Source of the DNA: Lanius collurio
Taxonomy: Eukaryota; Chordata; Aves; Passeriformes; Laniidae
NCBI GenBank assembly: GCA_020086605.1
Contig: JACBWW010000016.1
Coordinates: 20,448,775-20,512,774, forward strand
Reading direction: 5' to 3'
DNA: 64,000 nt
Every line of letters starts with the position of its first letter. Position 1 is the first letter of the stretch. Positions 31,501 to 46,500 of the stretch are shown piece after piece. The translations under genes and the position numbers were made by a program. Below the pieces are notes generated by a model, which worked only from the letters and a program-made list of their open reading frames with translations, ran no database searches and had not been told where the DNA came from.

Positions 31501-34500
31501 CTTAAACTGCCATTCAGATTGCCATAGCATACAGGTAGAATAGGAAAAATACTTTTAAGATGAGTTTATATGTGTTCTTTCTCTAAATAATTCCAGTCTG
31601 GTTTATTACTGGATTATTCCATCAGTAATTATACTACTGTTGTATTGCTGCAAGAGATAAGCAAAGGTGGCTAATATTGGTACTTATTTTTAAGAAATAA
31701 CAGCCCTCCAAGTAGTACATCGGCATCAAATAGACTTAACATGAATGCCAGAAGAAATCCATAAAGTGTCACTTAAACTATTTTGAAGTTACTAGAGAAA
31801 TCAAATTAATTTAAAAACAGAGGTTGAAGGCAGGCAGTGCATGGCCAGGAACTTTAGGATGTCAACAGAGGGTAAATTGTTCCTTCTTCCTTCATCCAGA
31901 TCTGCTCAAGGGAGAGGGGACATAAAGAAGCGAGTCCAGTCAGCTGAGATTTGCACAGGCATAGTTCTGTTACAGTAAGAAAAATGGTAAAAAAAAAAAA
32001 AAGGTGATAAACGGTGTGAAAAACAGGTGTGGAGGCACAACCTGTAGATGCTCTGTGTTTTAGGAAGTGTGGAGCTCTCTGAATGACTTGTGTGATATCT
32101 TCAGTGTGAGGATAAACTCAGGCAAGAGTTGTGTTAGTTACGAAGGCCAGGGAAAAGAAAGCTTCGGGAAACGTTAACATTGTTTTGTTTTCATGTGAAA
32201 TTTGACAATTTGGAAATGTCAATGTGTGGCAGTGTGACTATATGTTACATTCTGAAGTTTTGGTGTTGATACCTCAAACTTTTCATATGTTTTGCCCCAG
32301 TGTACTTTGAGCAAAGGAAAACATGGACTTCAGTGCTGAGTTCCACTTGCATTGGTTTTTTGTCTTTATGTTTCTTGAGTAGAATTGATCAATTTCATAC
32401 GGAATTATTTGTGGATAATGCTAATAGCTATATCCCTCTACATTTTGTCTCTGTGTTGTATATAGAATATATAAATATCTTTGTCTTGCTTGTTATATGT
32501 ATTAATATTGTTAATATTATATCTCAGATATTTTGATGGCAGCTGAAGTTACAAACCTACCTATGAGTCAGTGGGGTCACTGTGGTCTCAGTTGTTTAAG
32601 GGAATACCCTGAAGGTCCAGAAGCATTCCAGTAACCTCTGCTAGGATTTTCTAGGTTTGTCTTTCAAGAATTTTATTGCATGCTGCTTGTTTCCTATCCT
32701 TCCTGCCCTTCCTTTTAACATCCACAGGAAGCTTGATGAACTTTTGTTTTTAAGAGCTTGATTGTGCAGTGGAGTTGAGTAGGGAAATGGTGTTGCCAGT
32801 TCAGAACTTTTTAAAACATTGTTGTGTTGGATTTCTGTTGCCGTTTTTTCCAACATAGTAACAAAGGTGGAAAGCTTTCCAATGGAGGTTTGAGGCATCA
32901 GCTGCTGCTTTAGGCAGCTCTGCTGAACCCTGGTGTAGGGGATGGCTTTATTTGTAAATTAATGCAGTAAATGTACCTTTGCTGGTGTGTGCCTGTTTTC
33001 CAGCCTGACTCAAGCTGAACTGATGTTTGCAGTAGTTACAAAAAAGCACTAACGCCTCATGTAGACAAGACTGGAAGTGTTTTTTCCTCTGCCATTTTCT
33101 ATGTGTGAAAATGTTGTAGAATTCAGTTTGGTAACTATTTTAGGGCTGTTTCCCAGCTATTCTTCATTAGTGACAGAGGAATTAGGCATGAGCAAAGATG
33201 CTTCAAGTGTTTTCAGCTTTTCTTTGCTTGTGCTGAGAAGATCCCTTGTCCAGTTAAGTGTGAGAAAAGAAATGCTATTTTCTGAATTATTACCATGCTG
33301 ACTGGTAGTATTTCTGTGTGAATTTTGCTTATTGACTACTTGTACTGCAATTTTGCAGAAGGGTTTTTTTTTTGTTGTTGGTAAAATGGTAGCTGGGTGG
33401 AGCTTGTCATTCCCTCTTCCCAGCATACAGACAATCCAGAGATAATTTCCTATCAGGTGATAAATTGAAATTAGGCCATACTTGGGTCAGAGATTCATGA
33501 GTGCTCTATCAATTACAGAAGAGCTATAGCTGCTCTAGTAGTACTTAACAGCCTTCTGGATTCTTGCAGTTTTGAAAAATACTGCAATTGGAAAGTTTTT
33601 ATTTACTTCTATGGTATAATGGGGTTTTTATAAATAATAAAACTCAAGCTTTATACATGTGCTTTGGGTACAACATTTCTATTTCATTCCAAGTTAAACA
33701 TTTTATTTAGGGAAGTAATATGGGTGAAATACATTAGCAGATTCATAGCAGATTATCAGTGGAAGTACATCATTGGTACTTTTTTCCCACAAAGTAGTGT
33801 GATGCACTTAAAAGGAGTTGGTAAATGTTCAATGTAAGGAGAAGATCAAAGAGCTTTCTAAATTGTATAATACCTTCTTTATCTGTGAATGACACTGACT
33901 ATTAGAGGAGCTTTTCTGTTTCAAGGCTCAGTTTTGTTGTGTCAAAACTCTGCTTTGAACTCAGTGTACATGTTGTCGTACCTGTTTGCACTCCAAGTGT
34001 GAACTAAAAGATTGATTTAGGAACACTAAAATCAGGGCCAAGCCATTTGAAACTATGATTTTATAGTGTATGTAGCTACTATAAATTCAAGAAATATTGA
34101 CAAATTGTATGAATATGCATAAAATTTACTGCTTGATCAGTTGGCCAGTAAGATAATTGGAAGATACTACATGACAAAAATTGTAGATATATTCAGATTT
34201 GTGAGTTTTTTCTTTCTCAGTTATTATTTACTGTACTTCTCTTAGATTTCTTTTAACCCTGCCAATGAAACTGTTCTCTCATCTGTTTCCTTTTCTTCTT
34301 CAACAACTTTGATTTTTTTTCTTCATCTCTTTTTTTTTTTGAATTGTTGGATTTTAAGAGGAATTTGAAGACTTGTGCCATTAATAGTAAAATATGGGTC
34401 CCAATTTCTGGTGATGTAGATTCCTCTGGTCTGTGTCGTGCTCAGACCTCATTCTGATCTTGGGTGTGCCACCCATCCGGTATCTCTGAGGTGCACTTTG

Positions 34501-37500
34501 GTGATGAGTGTGGGGCTGAAGGTAAACCCTGCCCCAGTCATCTGCTGAAGGTGTCTGGAGAATTAAATTTGTATTCCCACTTCAAGTTTTACAGCTCTGA
34601 GCTTTGCTTATCAATTTAAACAAAATGAAAATAATCTTGTTTCTCTGCCAGATTGGGAAGTGCAGTGAGTGAAGAGGTGCACATTTGGGTTTTCTGCAGG
34701 TGTTGTAGAGAAGCAAAGGTAAGTGGGCTGCTGGTTTATTGCAGAAGAGAGTGGATAACTGCACTGGTGGCTTCTTAAATAAGGGGGATATGAAGGAAAA
34801 GTTTATCTTGTGTGTCGCTCCCACCAACTGCTGAGTAGGGGTAGTGCTGACCTGTGTTTTTAGTGCATCACAGATCCAAGGAGCGTGCTGCCTGACCCCA
34901 TGCAATACTGAGGACAGAGAAGTGGACTTGATTAACCTGCTACTCTAAAGAGTTCAGTGGTTCTTGGATTGAGTCAGTGCAGTGTGCTGGAACCAGTAAT
35001 AAAGGAGCTGAAACACAGGAATCTGTTCCAGATTTGTCTCTGATTGCTGCGACTTATTTTTCACCTATAATTCTTTAGATTTTGTGGAAGATTTTGTAAG
35101 TAACAGGGAAATTTTTACATTATCTGGAGATGGAGAGAAATATGTTTTGAGTTGGAAGATGTATTGAATGAGTTTATAGTGTAAATCTTATCTGATGTAT
35201 CTGATATGTATCCAAGTCCTTGGAGATACTATATTAGTAAGCATTTTGTTCCACCATCTGTGGAATGAAAGAATCTTGCTTTTCTGTGGATGTAAATACT
35301 TTTTGCCCCATAGTATCTCTTCCTTTCCTTCCCTCTCTGCATTAATCCCATCTTTCTCACATAACACTGTATTTCTGTTTTTTTTTTTTTTCCCCAGAGC
35401 TGTATGGGTATTGATTGCCCAGCAGGTTGCTGCCAAAATACATAGAGCATCTTGCTTTTCCCTTGGAGGGCAGTCACTTGGATTTGTTTTTACTATGTAG
35501 ATACTCATTTTCATGACAGACATATATATAATTTTTAAAATATGGGCATGAACAATAATAAATGAACATTACGATCCCATAATCTTAATTTATATAGGAG
35601 ATTAGATTAAAGATACAACACTTGAAAAGTGGCAGCATCTGAACACTTAACCAGTATGTAGAAGTCCTCTTGTTCATATTACTGAGGCTATGAATACTGA
35701 GCTTTCTTTGTAGGAGGAGACACAAAAGTTACATGGTTAAAATATACCCAGCAAACCAATCATGCCAATGTAATTTCTTATTCCCTATCTGCACTGTAAT
35801 GTAGATAAATGAATATTTAATATGAATTGAGATAATGTAAGAGGAAAGTTCCCCTCTTTGTGATTTTTTTTTTCATTTATCTCACAGTCTTTTTGAAATT
35901 TCCCATTTGCCTGTGATACTGTAGAAATGTGTGCTATGTCTTGGAAATAGCTTGCTTCTGAGACTTGTGTTTTGTAGAGAAAGGCACAGGTGTCTGATTT
36001 ACACCGGTTTGGGGGTTTATACTTCAGTATACAGCTGCTGTTTCTGTTTGCCAGCCACATTGATAGTCCAGCAGAGCATGTTGGCTGTCACAGTGTTACA
36101 AAGGTACGTTGTAAATGCTGCATTGGTTAATTCAAAATGAGTATTTTAATGATCTCTTATTTGGTGAACTTGAAAGTACATGCAAAGCCTACTTCTTAGG
36201 TTCTATTATTAACAGATTACTTTAAATAGCATATATATTGAAACAGCCTTTTAGCTGAAACATCAAATTGCATTGATTGTAGTAATTTTGTACTGTGTTT
36301 TTGTATAAATGATGAAGGCTGCCTAAAACCCCAGTGTATTTCATGTGTTTCACAGTTCTTTCTTGACTCTTTATAAAGGTAACCTTAAAAGGTCGTTACA
36401 TAACCATCAGTCCACCTGTGTGCTTTTCTGCTTTCAAGTAATTGTGTTGGTGTACTGGCTTAATAGCTTCTATATTGTATTTACCTTGGCTTCACTTAAC
36501 AAGTCACCTGTAAAATGCATTTTAACCCATCTCTGGAATTTGGTCATAGATTTTCTTTTTGTATACTCCTGTAGCATAAATGTGGGGTTTATTATGATGC
36601 CAGTTAGAAATTGTTTCTTGAGACTCACGGGCAATAGATAATTATGTATATAGTGGTTTTGTTCCCTTATTCATTTCCTATATTACCCCTTGTGGCTATA
36701 TATATATATTTTTTTTTTTTTTTTCATTAAGCTTCATTTCTGTACAGATGGCTTTTAAATGTAATTGTACTTTCTAATTTGGGGAAACATTCAGTAGTGC
36801 CTCCTATGTAGTTATCAAAACTTGTCTTGACTACAGGCTTCAAACATGGAGATGCTAGAGGGAAATGGTCCTGGATACTGAATACTCACTGTATGTTTGT
36901 GTCAGAAAATGCATTTCAGGCTGCAAGGCTAGGGGTTTAAATGAACTTGTGAAGGAACTTAATGATGGTAAAGAATGATGAGGGTGGGTAGGAGGCATGT
37001 TGGTAGTTAGGACAGTGTCTTAGGAAATGGCTGTTTTAGTCTTGTGGTTTTTTGCTTTTTTGATGACCATTTTGTCTAAAGACTTCCATTTCTGGTTGCA
37101 GTGTAGATGTACCACCATTGCTGTTGGGTTTGCTCCCACTGCTCTTAATTTTGTGAGGTTAATAAGGTAGCTTACAAGTATATTTATACCATTAATGAAC
37201 AGTAATGTTGGAACATGGGGGTTTTAATTTTTTTTTTTGTCAGAGAAAGAAGAAAGCTTGGGCAGGGAGAAAACAAATGGATGCAGGAAGAAGTGAATGG
37301 GGAAGGAATGTGAGAGGGGAAAAGGAGACCTCCAGATGAAGAATACATAGGAGTATGGTACAGGCTAAGAAGGAGGGGTGAAGAGGTAGGGATTTGTGGC
37401 TGAGCAGAATCAATCACCCTGTCAGTGGACAGATGTGGCAGAGGTTTCTCACTTTTGATCTATCTGAGAAATGTTACATCTGAGTTTAGAGGAATCTGGT

Positions 37501-40500
37501 GTTCCTACAGCTCCATAGGATTTCTGATAACTGTATTAATACTCATAACTCATTAATAATGAAGGCTTTCAAATATTTTTGGGTTTTATCTGTCAAGTCT
37601 TTATTCCCTCTGACTGCTAACAGAGATACAGAATTATGGGCACTTAGTATTATAACTAAAACTTCCTGGAGACCAACATAAATTTCAGATAAATATCCTG
37701 ATTGCTTCAGTGGCACAATATATCAGCTAAAAGAAAAAAAGCTTTACAGTGAACCTAAATGCAAGTTACTGCATTCAGCCTGTTGGATAGTGCTCAGTCC
37801 CTTCAGTACTGTTACAAGCACATTAATGGACCTCAGCATGGATGAGATGCATGCTCAGAAATAGCAGTTTCAGTACACACTGTTGCCATGGATTATTGAG
37901 TTGTATCGGGTGAGTTACTAGTTACAGATGACTTAAGACATAATGCACTGTGAGCATCAGCAGTGATGTTAGATCATGATCACAAACGTGGGAGGGAACT
38001 TTGCTACACTTGACAACAGTGTTTTATAATGTGTTTGGTGTGATATGAATATAAAGGTCTACACAAAATGGGAATTAAGTTACCTACTTAGAGATCATTT
38101 CAGGGAGAAGAGAGTATGAGATAAAAATCCATATTTATTTCAGGGTTGTATGGTAATCCAGCTTTACATAACATAGGATTTAAGAAATAGTGACTGTTTG
38201 GTGTCTATAATTATGATGTTTCTTTAAAATGTAAGCAAAAATTTAGAACAAAAATTTAGTTATCAGATGAGCAGAGATGAGTACAGGAGTGCTGGAAACA
38301 GAGCCTGTTGATAAAGGTGATGTTAGTATCTGCCTGACTGCTCTGCAGTGGTCTTTCAGTGTTTTTGCCTGTTCAGATGGTCCTTTCTCTAAAGAGCAGC
38401 TGAGTGCATAAATTGTGTTGCTTCCAGCAACTTCTCTCCCCGGTGGGTTCAGCTTAGAATTGATGGGCTGGTAAATGGTAGCAAAGCAGTTTCCCTTCTT
38501 GCCCATTGTCCTTTTGATCTGTCTCGCTCTGGTTGTGTGGCACTTCTGGCTTTTATTATCAGATTTTGCTCTCTGGCACTCGCCAGTGTCAGCCCCTCGT
38601 GGGCTTTATAAAAAGGACAGTTTCTTAGCAGTTGGAGGCTTTTAATTAGAGATTCTAGGGGACCTTAGTCAGTTCTTCCCTTGTTGCTGAAATCTAACAA
38701 TGATCTGAAACAATGTTGAGTCTATTTGGGTTTCATTCTTCTTTCTACCCTACATTAGAAAGAAGAAAAATTCATAAAGCGTTAGGATACAGGATTAATC
38801 CACTCTGGGATAGAGTGCTCAGCTTTAAGTAATTTTATTCTTCAAATGTGTTAAACATCATTGTCAAAACCTTCTCAAATACTGAAACATTAAAATCATC
38901 CCATAAACCTACTTATTCTATATGTTTGCTTTATTTTGTATTTGAATAAGGATAAACAACAGCTTCAGATTGGTATGTTAAATGGATTAATTTTTTAAAA
39001 TAACTATGTTGTTACATTGGTGACATTACTTGGAACTTGTGCACAAATTAAGAAACATGATTTCGTATTAAATTTATGTTTAATGCACTGTGCATTAGCT
39101 TTTTGTGGTTTACAGTATTTTAAACTTGGAAGTTGCATGAAATAAAGTTTTATAAAACATTAGATACATAAACCACCACATTTTGAAGTATGAGCATACG
39201 AATAAGTTCAGGAAAGAATTTTCTTTTTTTTTTTTTTTTTTTTTCCAACTGTATTCCTCTGGAAAAACTTGCGTGGAAGGCAGCACTGCAGTGTAAAACT
39301 ATCTATTTGTTCTTCCCCAGAGCAGGGATGGATCCTTTTCCAGGCACTCAGGAGCAGTTACATAAGCAGGAGCTGGTTCCTGTCTCCAGGTGCTGAGGCC
39401 CAGCCTCTGCAGCAGGCTGAGGCTGCTTGGCAAGGCTGGGGTTTGTGTCAGGAAAACAAATCAATTGCTTTCTCCTTGAAATAGTAAAAAAGGGTAGGAA
39501 ATGGAATTTTATTTTCTACTATAAATGCTTATAAAGCAGGTGTCCTTTTCAGCTGGGCTGCTTTTATTTCCTGGAGCACAAAGGTTGATAATGCTGCTGT
39601 AGTTTGTCTTGTCTCTCTCTTACTTTTGACTGTGATACTTCCAATAATGCTGCTTTGAAGTTACTGCTCTTTTGACTGCCTTACTACTGCTCAGGCATGT
39701 GTGAATGTCTCCTTATGGAAAGTTGGCTGGAGACAAATTGGAAATAATGGCTTTAAAATGGCATGGGGGAGAGTCAAGGGAAGAGATGCAAATATTGGTG
39801 AAATAATTAGAGAGACTATTCTGCTTTAAGCATTATCCACCTCTGTTTGTTCAGCTGATTGGAAAAAAAGACAATCCAATGCAACATTGCAATAGTTTAT
39901 CTTTTGTCAGCATTCAGGGGTAGTGAGCTGGTACAAAGTGTTGTATTACACAGAAATAGCCTGCCTGCTCTTGGGTGCATTTACTTTGAGCAGTAGGAAC
40001 ATCAGCAAACTATGGAAAGTAAAGCTGAAGGATGCTTGGTCATCTTGAGCTTTTGGTGCAGGGAAAGGATTAACAGTGACTGTGTCTTGTTTATATTTGT
40101 TACATTTCATTTTTGCTGCTGTATTTAGTATTACTTATTAAATGGATTTATGGTGAGTTTTAATGGGATTTTTAAAATCTGAACTCTGATACAGTTAATG
40201 TATTTTAAAAAAATCTGTTGACATTTGGTGATTTTTCTTTAATAACTTAGCATTTTGAAAACAATTATTTTCTTTTTTTTTTTTTTTTTCTGGTTGCATT
40301 GAATGACTACTAGTTTCATTTATTAATAGAACTCTTAATTTTGGAATATTTAATTTGAGGTCTAATCTGAAGTCCTTGCCATTGCAGGCATTTTCAGGTA
40401 GGTCTGTGACAGATATTGTTATTGCTGTGTCACAAACACTGTGTAATGCCTGCATTTGGCACATGCTAGGTAGAAAGAACCCATTTTTTTGGGACAAAAT

Positions 40501-43500
40501 TGTTAGGCATGGGGTAAATCACCATTATTCCAAGCACTACATTACTTGAGTGAAGAACCCCCTTTTCCATTTGTGAAGGTTTAGCTTCCAGATTGATTGA
40601 TCAGACAAAATAATTAATTTTACATTACTGATGTGTGTCCTGAAACTTTCCACCTGTCTCTGCCCTTGTTTAAGTACACTGAATTCCTGTTAATATAACC
40701 CCCTGCTACAGCATTTCTTGTAGTTTCTATTTTCTTGCAGAGTTTGGGCCTGAATACATCCCCTGTCTGTAGTCTCTGAATCTCCCATCTGATACCTCCA
40801 GGGTGTAGACAAGGTAGGAAGTTTAGATACCAGTGTTGAAATCTGGATTTGCATTTAGGATAATGCCTAGTTCAACTAATCTAGCAATAATAAAGTGCCT
40901 TAAAATGGCTGCAAATGTCTCCCTGCCTACTCAAAGACATCTTCTCACTGGTAGCACATTATAGAGGATCTGTAGTGTGGTTAAGAGTTGGATCTTTGCC
41001 AGTAGATGGAAGCATTTTTTAGCATCTCCTCATGCTTTGATCATTTTTCACATTTTTTTACCATAGTATCAAAATTGCTTCTTTTTCAGTCTCTTTCCAT
41101 TTATTATAAGCTATTCCAGTTTCTGCTAGTTCAGATTACTTTCACTTAAAGTTGTAAACATTTTTTACATTCTTTTTTTCTGGAAGATATTTCTAATTTT
41201 GTATTTTTGGAGTTCTTTTCTTCTATTCTTCATCCTTTCTTTATTCTGATCACGTCTCTGCTTGTCAAATTTCTCTTCAATTTCTGTTTTGCCTTTGCTG
41301 TAATTGGTAGTCGCCTTCCTGGAGCTCCTGAGGGAAATCAGACATGTAGGGTACAACCAAAGCAGCACCTGAGTGGCACCACTGTAGGGCAGGAGACAGA
41401 GGAGTTCAGCCAACCATCAGCAGAAGAGATAAGGAATTGAAGTGCTCTAAGTAGCAAACTGGGACAGCAGGGACACTGGCCCTACTTCATTTGCAGTGAT
41501 CTTAGGTCTCAGTGGGCCCATAATTTTTAGGTGGAAATGTATGTATCTTTTACAAGTGTGATGGAACCCTTTTTTAGCAGTGTGTGTGATTCAGAGAAAA
41601 CCTAAAAATCACTAGGTTATATGCTGTTGTGAGTATTCATGGCTCTCATTTGTAGTTATTCCTTTTGTCCTCAATTTTCATTTACATATACTTACATTAA
41701 ATTCTTACTAAAAAAAGAATTTGGCTCTGCTGCCAACTTGTTCATTTTTTTTCATGAAATCCAAGTGTTACAATTTTACTGTTACAATATACTTTTCTTT
41801 TACTTGCTTTTTGTTTAAGTGTACCACGTTCATATTTGTAAGCATGCTTTGATTGTTTCATTGATCTTTATAAGAGGAAATGGCTGCTGAGAGTAAATGT
41901 TGAACTGTAAACAAAAAGCTCCAGGACCTCCAGGTAATATCTCTTCAAAGCTTACTTTGGAGACTGGCAGCGATTGATTGGATCCATCTTCTCTGTTGAA
42001 TGGTTACACACAAAAAAGTCATTACCTGGGAAGGATGGAACAAGGAAAGAGGGGCAGAATAAAAACAATGAATAATAAAGCTGTGCTGTTGCCCTGAATA
42101 TTGCTTGCCTAGAAGGTTTGCTGGCTTAGACCATGGGTGTCAGCAGAGCACGTTCCAGCTGTGGGTTGCTAGGGCTGATCCATTTCTGATCAGGGAAGGC
42201 TGAACTTTGTGGTTAATGTATGACTGGTTCATGTGATGGTCGTGATGCAGCTGACAGGCCTTGCCATAAATCACAGACAGAAATGTCATTAATTGATCTG
42301 TCTTTTCAAAGGGGTCATGAAAACTGAATCATTTTCCTGCACTACAGGCCAGGAGGGGACAGGTTGGTGGTTCAGAAAACCTTCCCCACTGCCACGTGTA
42401 CTTCACACCCCTTTGAAAAACCTTATTCTGAAGCTTTTCAGTGGAATTAAATTTCCTCCATTCTGTTTCTGCATGCATGTGAAGCCTATCTGAAGAATGT
42501 TGTAATAAGATAACATCTAAGATAACATCTACCATTTCCCATATAACCAAAATTCATTTTAGTTTTCAGAGGTAGAAATACACATAGCATCAGAACTTTT
42601 ACTTGTATACAGGAAGAGTTCTGCTGCCATCCAAAGCTGTGGGATTCTGAGTTTGGAAACACTGCTGCTGCTCAGAATGATACTGTTCAGTTCATTAGTT
42701 TCCTGGAATTATTACTGTAGCTAATTTCTGAAAAGAATAATAAATAACCCTGGGAAAAATTTAGTCTAACACTGAATATTGCTTTTATGGATGGAGAACT
42801 GATTTTTTTTTTTAGCACTGTTCATTTTGCTGGTCAAAATGTCAGTGCTAGCAAACCTTAAAACATGAATTTAACTTACCTCTTTCCTTTTCTTGTTTCA
42901 CGGTTTGACATAAGCTAGTTTGTGTTTTCTCTGCCCATGGCTGTGTTGGATTTTTGAGCTATGTTGACTGTTAGGATGCAGCCTGGGAAAATGAGCACCT
43001 GACCTATAGAAATGCTGTGGATTGAAGAAGAAAATTTTCTTTGGGTGACTTTTTTTTTTTTTTCTCTTGGGTCCTCCCTGCTATTGAAGGTTGGTGCTAT
43101 TGTGGGTTTTGTGAGAAGAAGCCTTTAGGAAATGATGGGAGCCTAAGATTGTAGGGGGAATAATGTGAAGACAAAACCACTTGTTTAGCTGTAACAAAAT
43201 CAGTGGGAAGCTGATGAATACTGTTTACAGATTCAGGGGGCTGTGAATTTTTGTTGAGTATCAAAGCTACTAGCTCTTTATTTTTGGAAGGCCTATTGTA
43301 GTATAATATAATTGATTTCAGAGGCTAGTTTTATAAATTGTTACAGTCAAGGTCATCAGGAATACAAGGATGGTTGGAGTTGCTGCATTACACTGAGGGT
43401 TTACAGTTAATTGAAGAATAATAACAGGCAGGTAGCAATGTGTTTTTTATTAGCAACATTTTTCTCCAGACTATAGGAGAGCAATAGTGGCATAGTGCAC

Positions 43501-46500
43501 ACATCCCTGAATTTAAAGCTGCAGATGTAATCCAAATCATTTGAAGCTTGCAGCATTTGCCAAATATGCCTGTGCTGGCTGCAGCCATGTGTTGAAAAAA
43601 ACATGGTTTGTGGCAGAATTAGCAGTCATAAAACACATATTTGTATTTTTTTTCTAGGATCAAGTAGAACACCCTGATTCAGCAGAACTGGCTGGTTGTG
43701 CTGCAGTCATCATGAGAAGGCACAGGGTCATTCATTTCTTAACTTATGTATAAGAGAAAAAGGTAAGAGGCAAGTTCTGCTTTAGAATATAGTGATTCAG
43801 AGTTCTGCACCTGAGATGTTTTTTATGTATTCTTATGGATATATATTTATGTACATACACCTTTGTATATGGATGTATCTCCTATATAGAACATGATGGA
43901 GTATTTTTAGCAATTTGTTTTGTTTTTTACTGAGAGTAACTGTCCTGTTTTAGAGCAAAGATTGTGTCTTACTTTGTTTGGGAGAGGAGGAAGGTGGGCA
44001 AAGTCTTCCTCAGTCTGTGCTGTAGACAGATCTCATCAGTTCTAAATAAAGCTATTGCTCAACTCTGAACAAACTCTTCATTACAGCAGAGGTGCCTGAC
44101 TCGCAGGGACAGGTAACACACAGATTGCTGAAGGGAGCTGGAACAAATTGTGCACTTGACCATTGTTTGTTGGGGTTGAAGGAGGTGTTCAGGAGCACTG
44201 GATCTAATAAATCAGTCTGTCCAGTCAATCTGTACTTCTGTGCTCTCATGCTACGGGAAAGTGATATTTTGTGGATGTGTGATTTTTATCAGGGTGAGTG
44301 AGCAATGTTTGGTTTCAGTTTGATCATGCCCTTTGTGCCTTCCATCTTAGGAGTTTTTCATGGATATTTTTTGTGAGGACTATAATAAACTATTTGTGCA
44401 TTTTGTTTAGTGAGAGATTACTGAAACATGTAGGTTCACAGTTTGATATTGAAAGAGTTGTCTCCACAGGACAGCATGACAGAAAATCCTGGGATTCTAT
44501 TCTGGTCCTTTACATACTCTCTGGTTTTTAGGCCTTTGCTGTGTGGCCAATAGTTGTATGTCAGTATTATTTCCTTTCAGTGCATTTTTTATTATGGTAT
44601 TTTAATGTGATTGTGAGTTGATCATCCACTGTTAAAGACAATTTGAAAGGCTAAAGGCTGTCAGTTCCCGTGGTGAAAACATCTCGAGGATAATTTAGGA
44701 TGTGCAGTGCAGGAGATCATGGGTTACATAATCCCTTATCATGGAGCCCAACACAAATACAAGCCTGGCTGCTCTGCAGGTATGACACAAGGCCAGTCTC
44801 TTGTACAGTTCATTTCCCAAGAGCAAGCTGGCATGTGGGATATCTGAGCTCTCTTGTGAGGCAGTCTCCAAGGCTAAGCCTGTTCAGAATAACACCTAAT
44901 TTTAAGGAAGGTTTTACTGTCCTTTACTTCTGTCTCCTTCCCTCCCCCACTATGCAACTGAAGTTGGTGTTATGTCCGAATGCTGTGATGACAAGGGCAG
45001 TAATTCTGAGTAGATATGACACACACATTTCTGGTACATGCACCTTTAAATTTAGACATCAAGGGAGATTAGAGCATGTAAGCTTCATGGAATATAAACT
45101 CTAAGTTTTAGAAATGAAGATAAGCCCATGCTGTTGTTACGAAGAAATTGATAAGTAAAACACAGTTCCTGAATTATGCATGATCTGTGATCCAACAGGA
45201 GATGGAAAATAATCGGATTTGACAGGCTGCATGTTTTAATTAGCTCTTTGCCCTGAAAGACAGAAGATGACTCTGCAATGAGTAACAAGTGATCTTGGGT
45301 TCTGCACTTACTGTACCAGTGGGTAGAAACTATTGTACTAATCTTTTTTGTATACAGAGTTAAATACAAAATTTTACTATTTTTTCCCTAATTAGTCTTT
45401 TCTGCCAAATCTTTGCATGGAGGACTATATTTCTGAAAAAAAAAATCTTCTGTTTTTCACTCATTGGTGGTTTTTGTCTTCTCCTTTTCCTTGCAGTAGC
45501 ACAAAATCTTCTCCTTCATACATTTCATCCCAATATATACTAATTTAGGAGGTATCTCCTTTTTGGTGCTATAAAATTACCACTAAAACTTCTTTGTGAC
45601 TTGTTCATGTTTTTATTCTCCTTTTTCCTGAATCTAAGTTGTGTGTTTGCTCATCAGCTTCTCTCCATGCCATGACTCAGGATGTTTGAGCAATGCTACA
45701 GAGTTTCACAACTATTAAGGATCCTTTAAAAACATCATGCCAACCTTTGTACTAAGAGGAACTTTGGGATTAGAATAATACTAAAAGTCTTCCAAACTTT
45801 TATAGTAGTACATGAGAGTTGCAGTCAAAAGTTTCAAAAGACCTGTAAAAGAATATGCTTTTTATTTATCTTGGGTATTTAATAAAAATATTAAAAATAA
45901 AATTAAATTCTAAACCACAGGGAAAACAGCTACTCAAATATTACAGCATGCTGTGTTAGAGCATTTTATTTTCTGTTTTGATCTTGACTTTCTGGCTATG
46001 GAGAGTTGAAGCCTTAGATCTTCAGCTGGCAGATATGTGAGTTGCTGACAATCAGGAAGCCGTGCTGATTTCTGTCAGGAACATGAGTACTTGTCCTCCT
46101 TTACTGTCAGACAAAGGCGAGGGCATTGAGGACTTCTGTGGATTTGGCAGTGTGTTTTGCCCTTGGCAGAAATTTGCTTGGGGGGTTGTTGTGTTCTTTT
46201 ATATAATAATAATAATTTTAGACCTGAAGATTTGCAGCTGACCTTTTCTGAGAAATACCTACTGCACAGACAATGAGATCTCATTTAGAGTGGCTGTCAG
46301 CTTAGTGACTGTGAGTTTAAAAATAAAAGGTTCTCCATATATCCAGGTACATCAGAAAGTGAAATAACGATAGTGATATAAAAGGTCTTTTCTCTCATCA
46401 GTTAGAACTCATGAGCACAAAAATTTTTTATGACATTTTTTTAGTCTTGCTGTGCTTCACTGACAAATATTCTTTGCATCATTGACCTTCATCAATTGTT

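Noticed and set aside
41000..41014. CCAGTAGATGGAAG as a further CTCF site
   Set aside because: It lacks the GGC core on the 3' side and sits in featureless intron; too weak to call.
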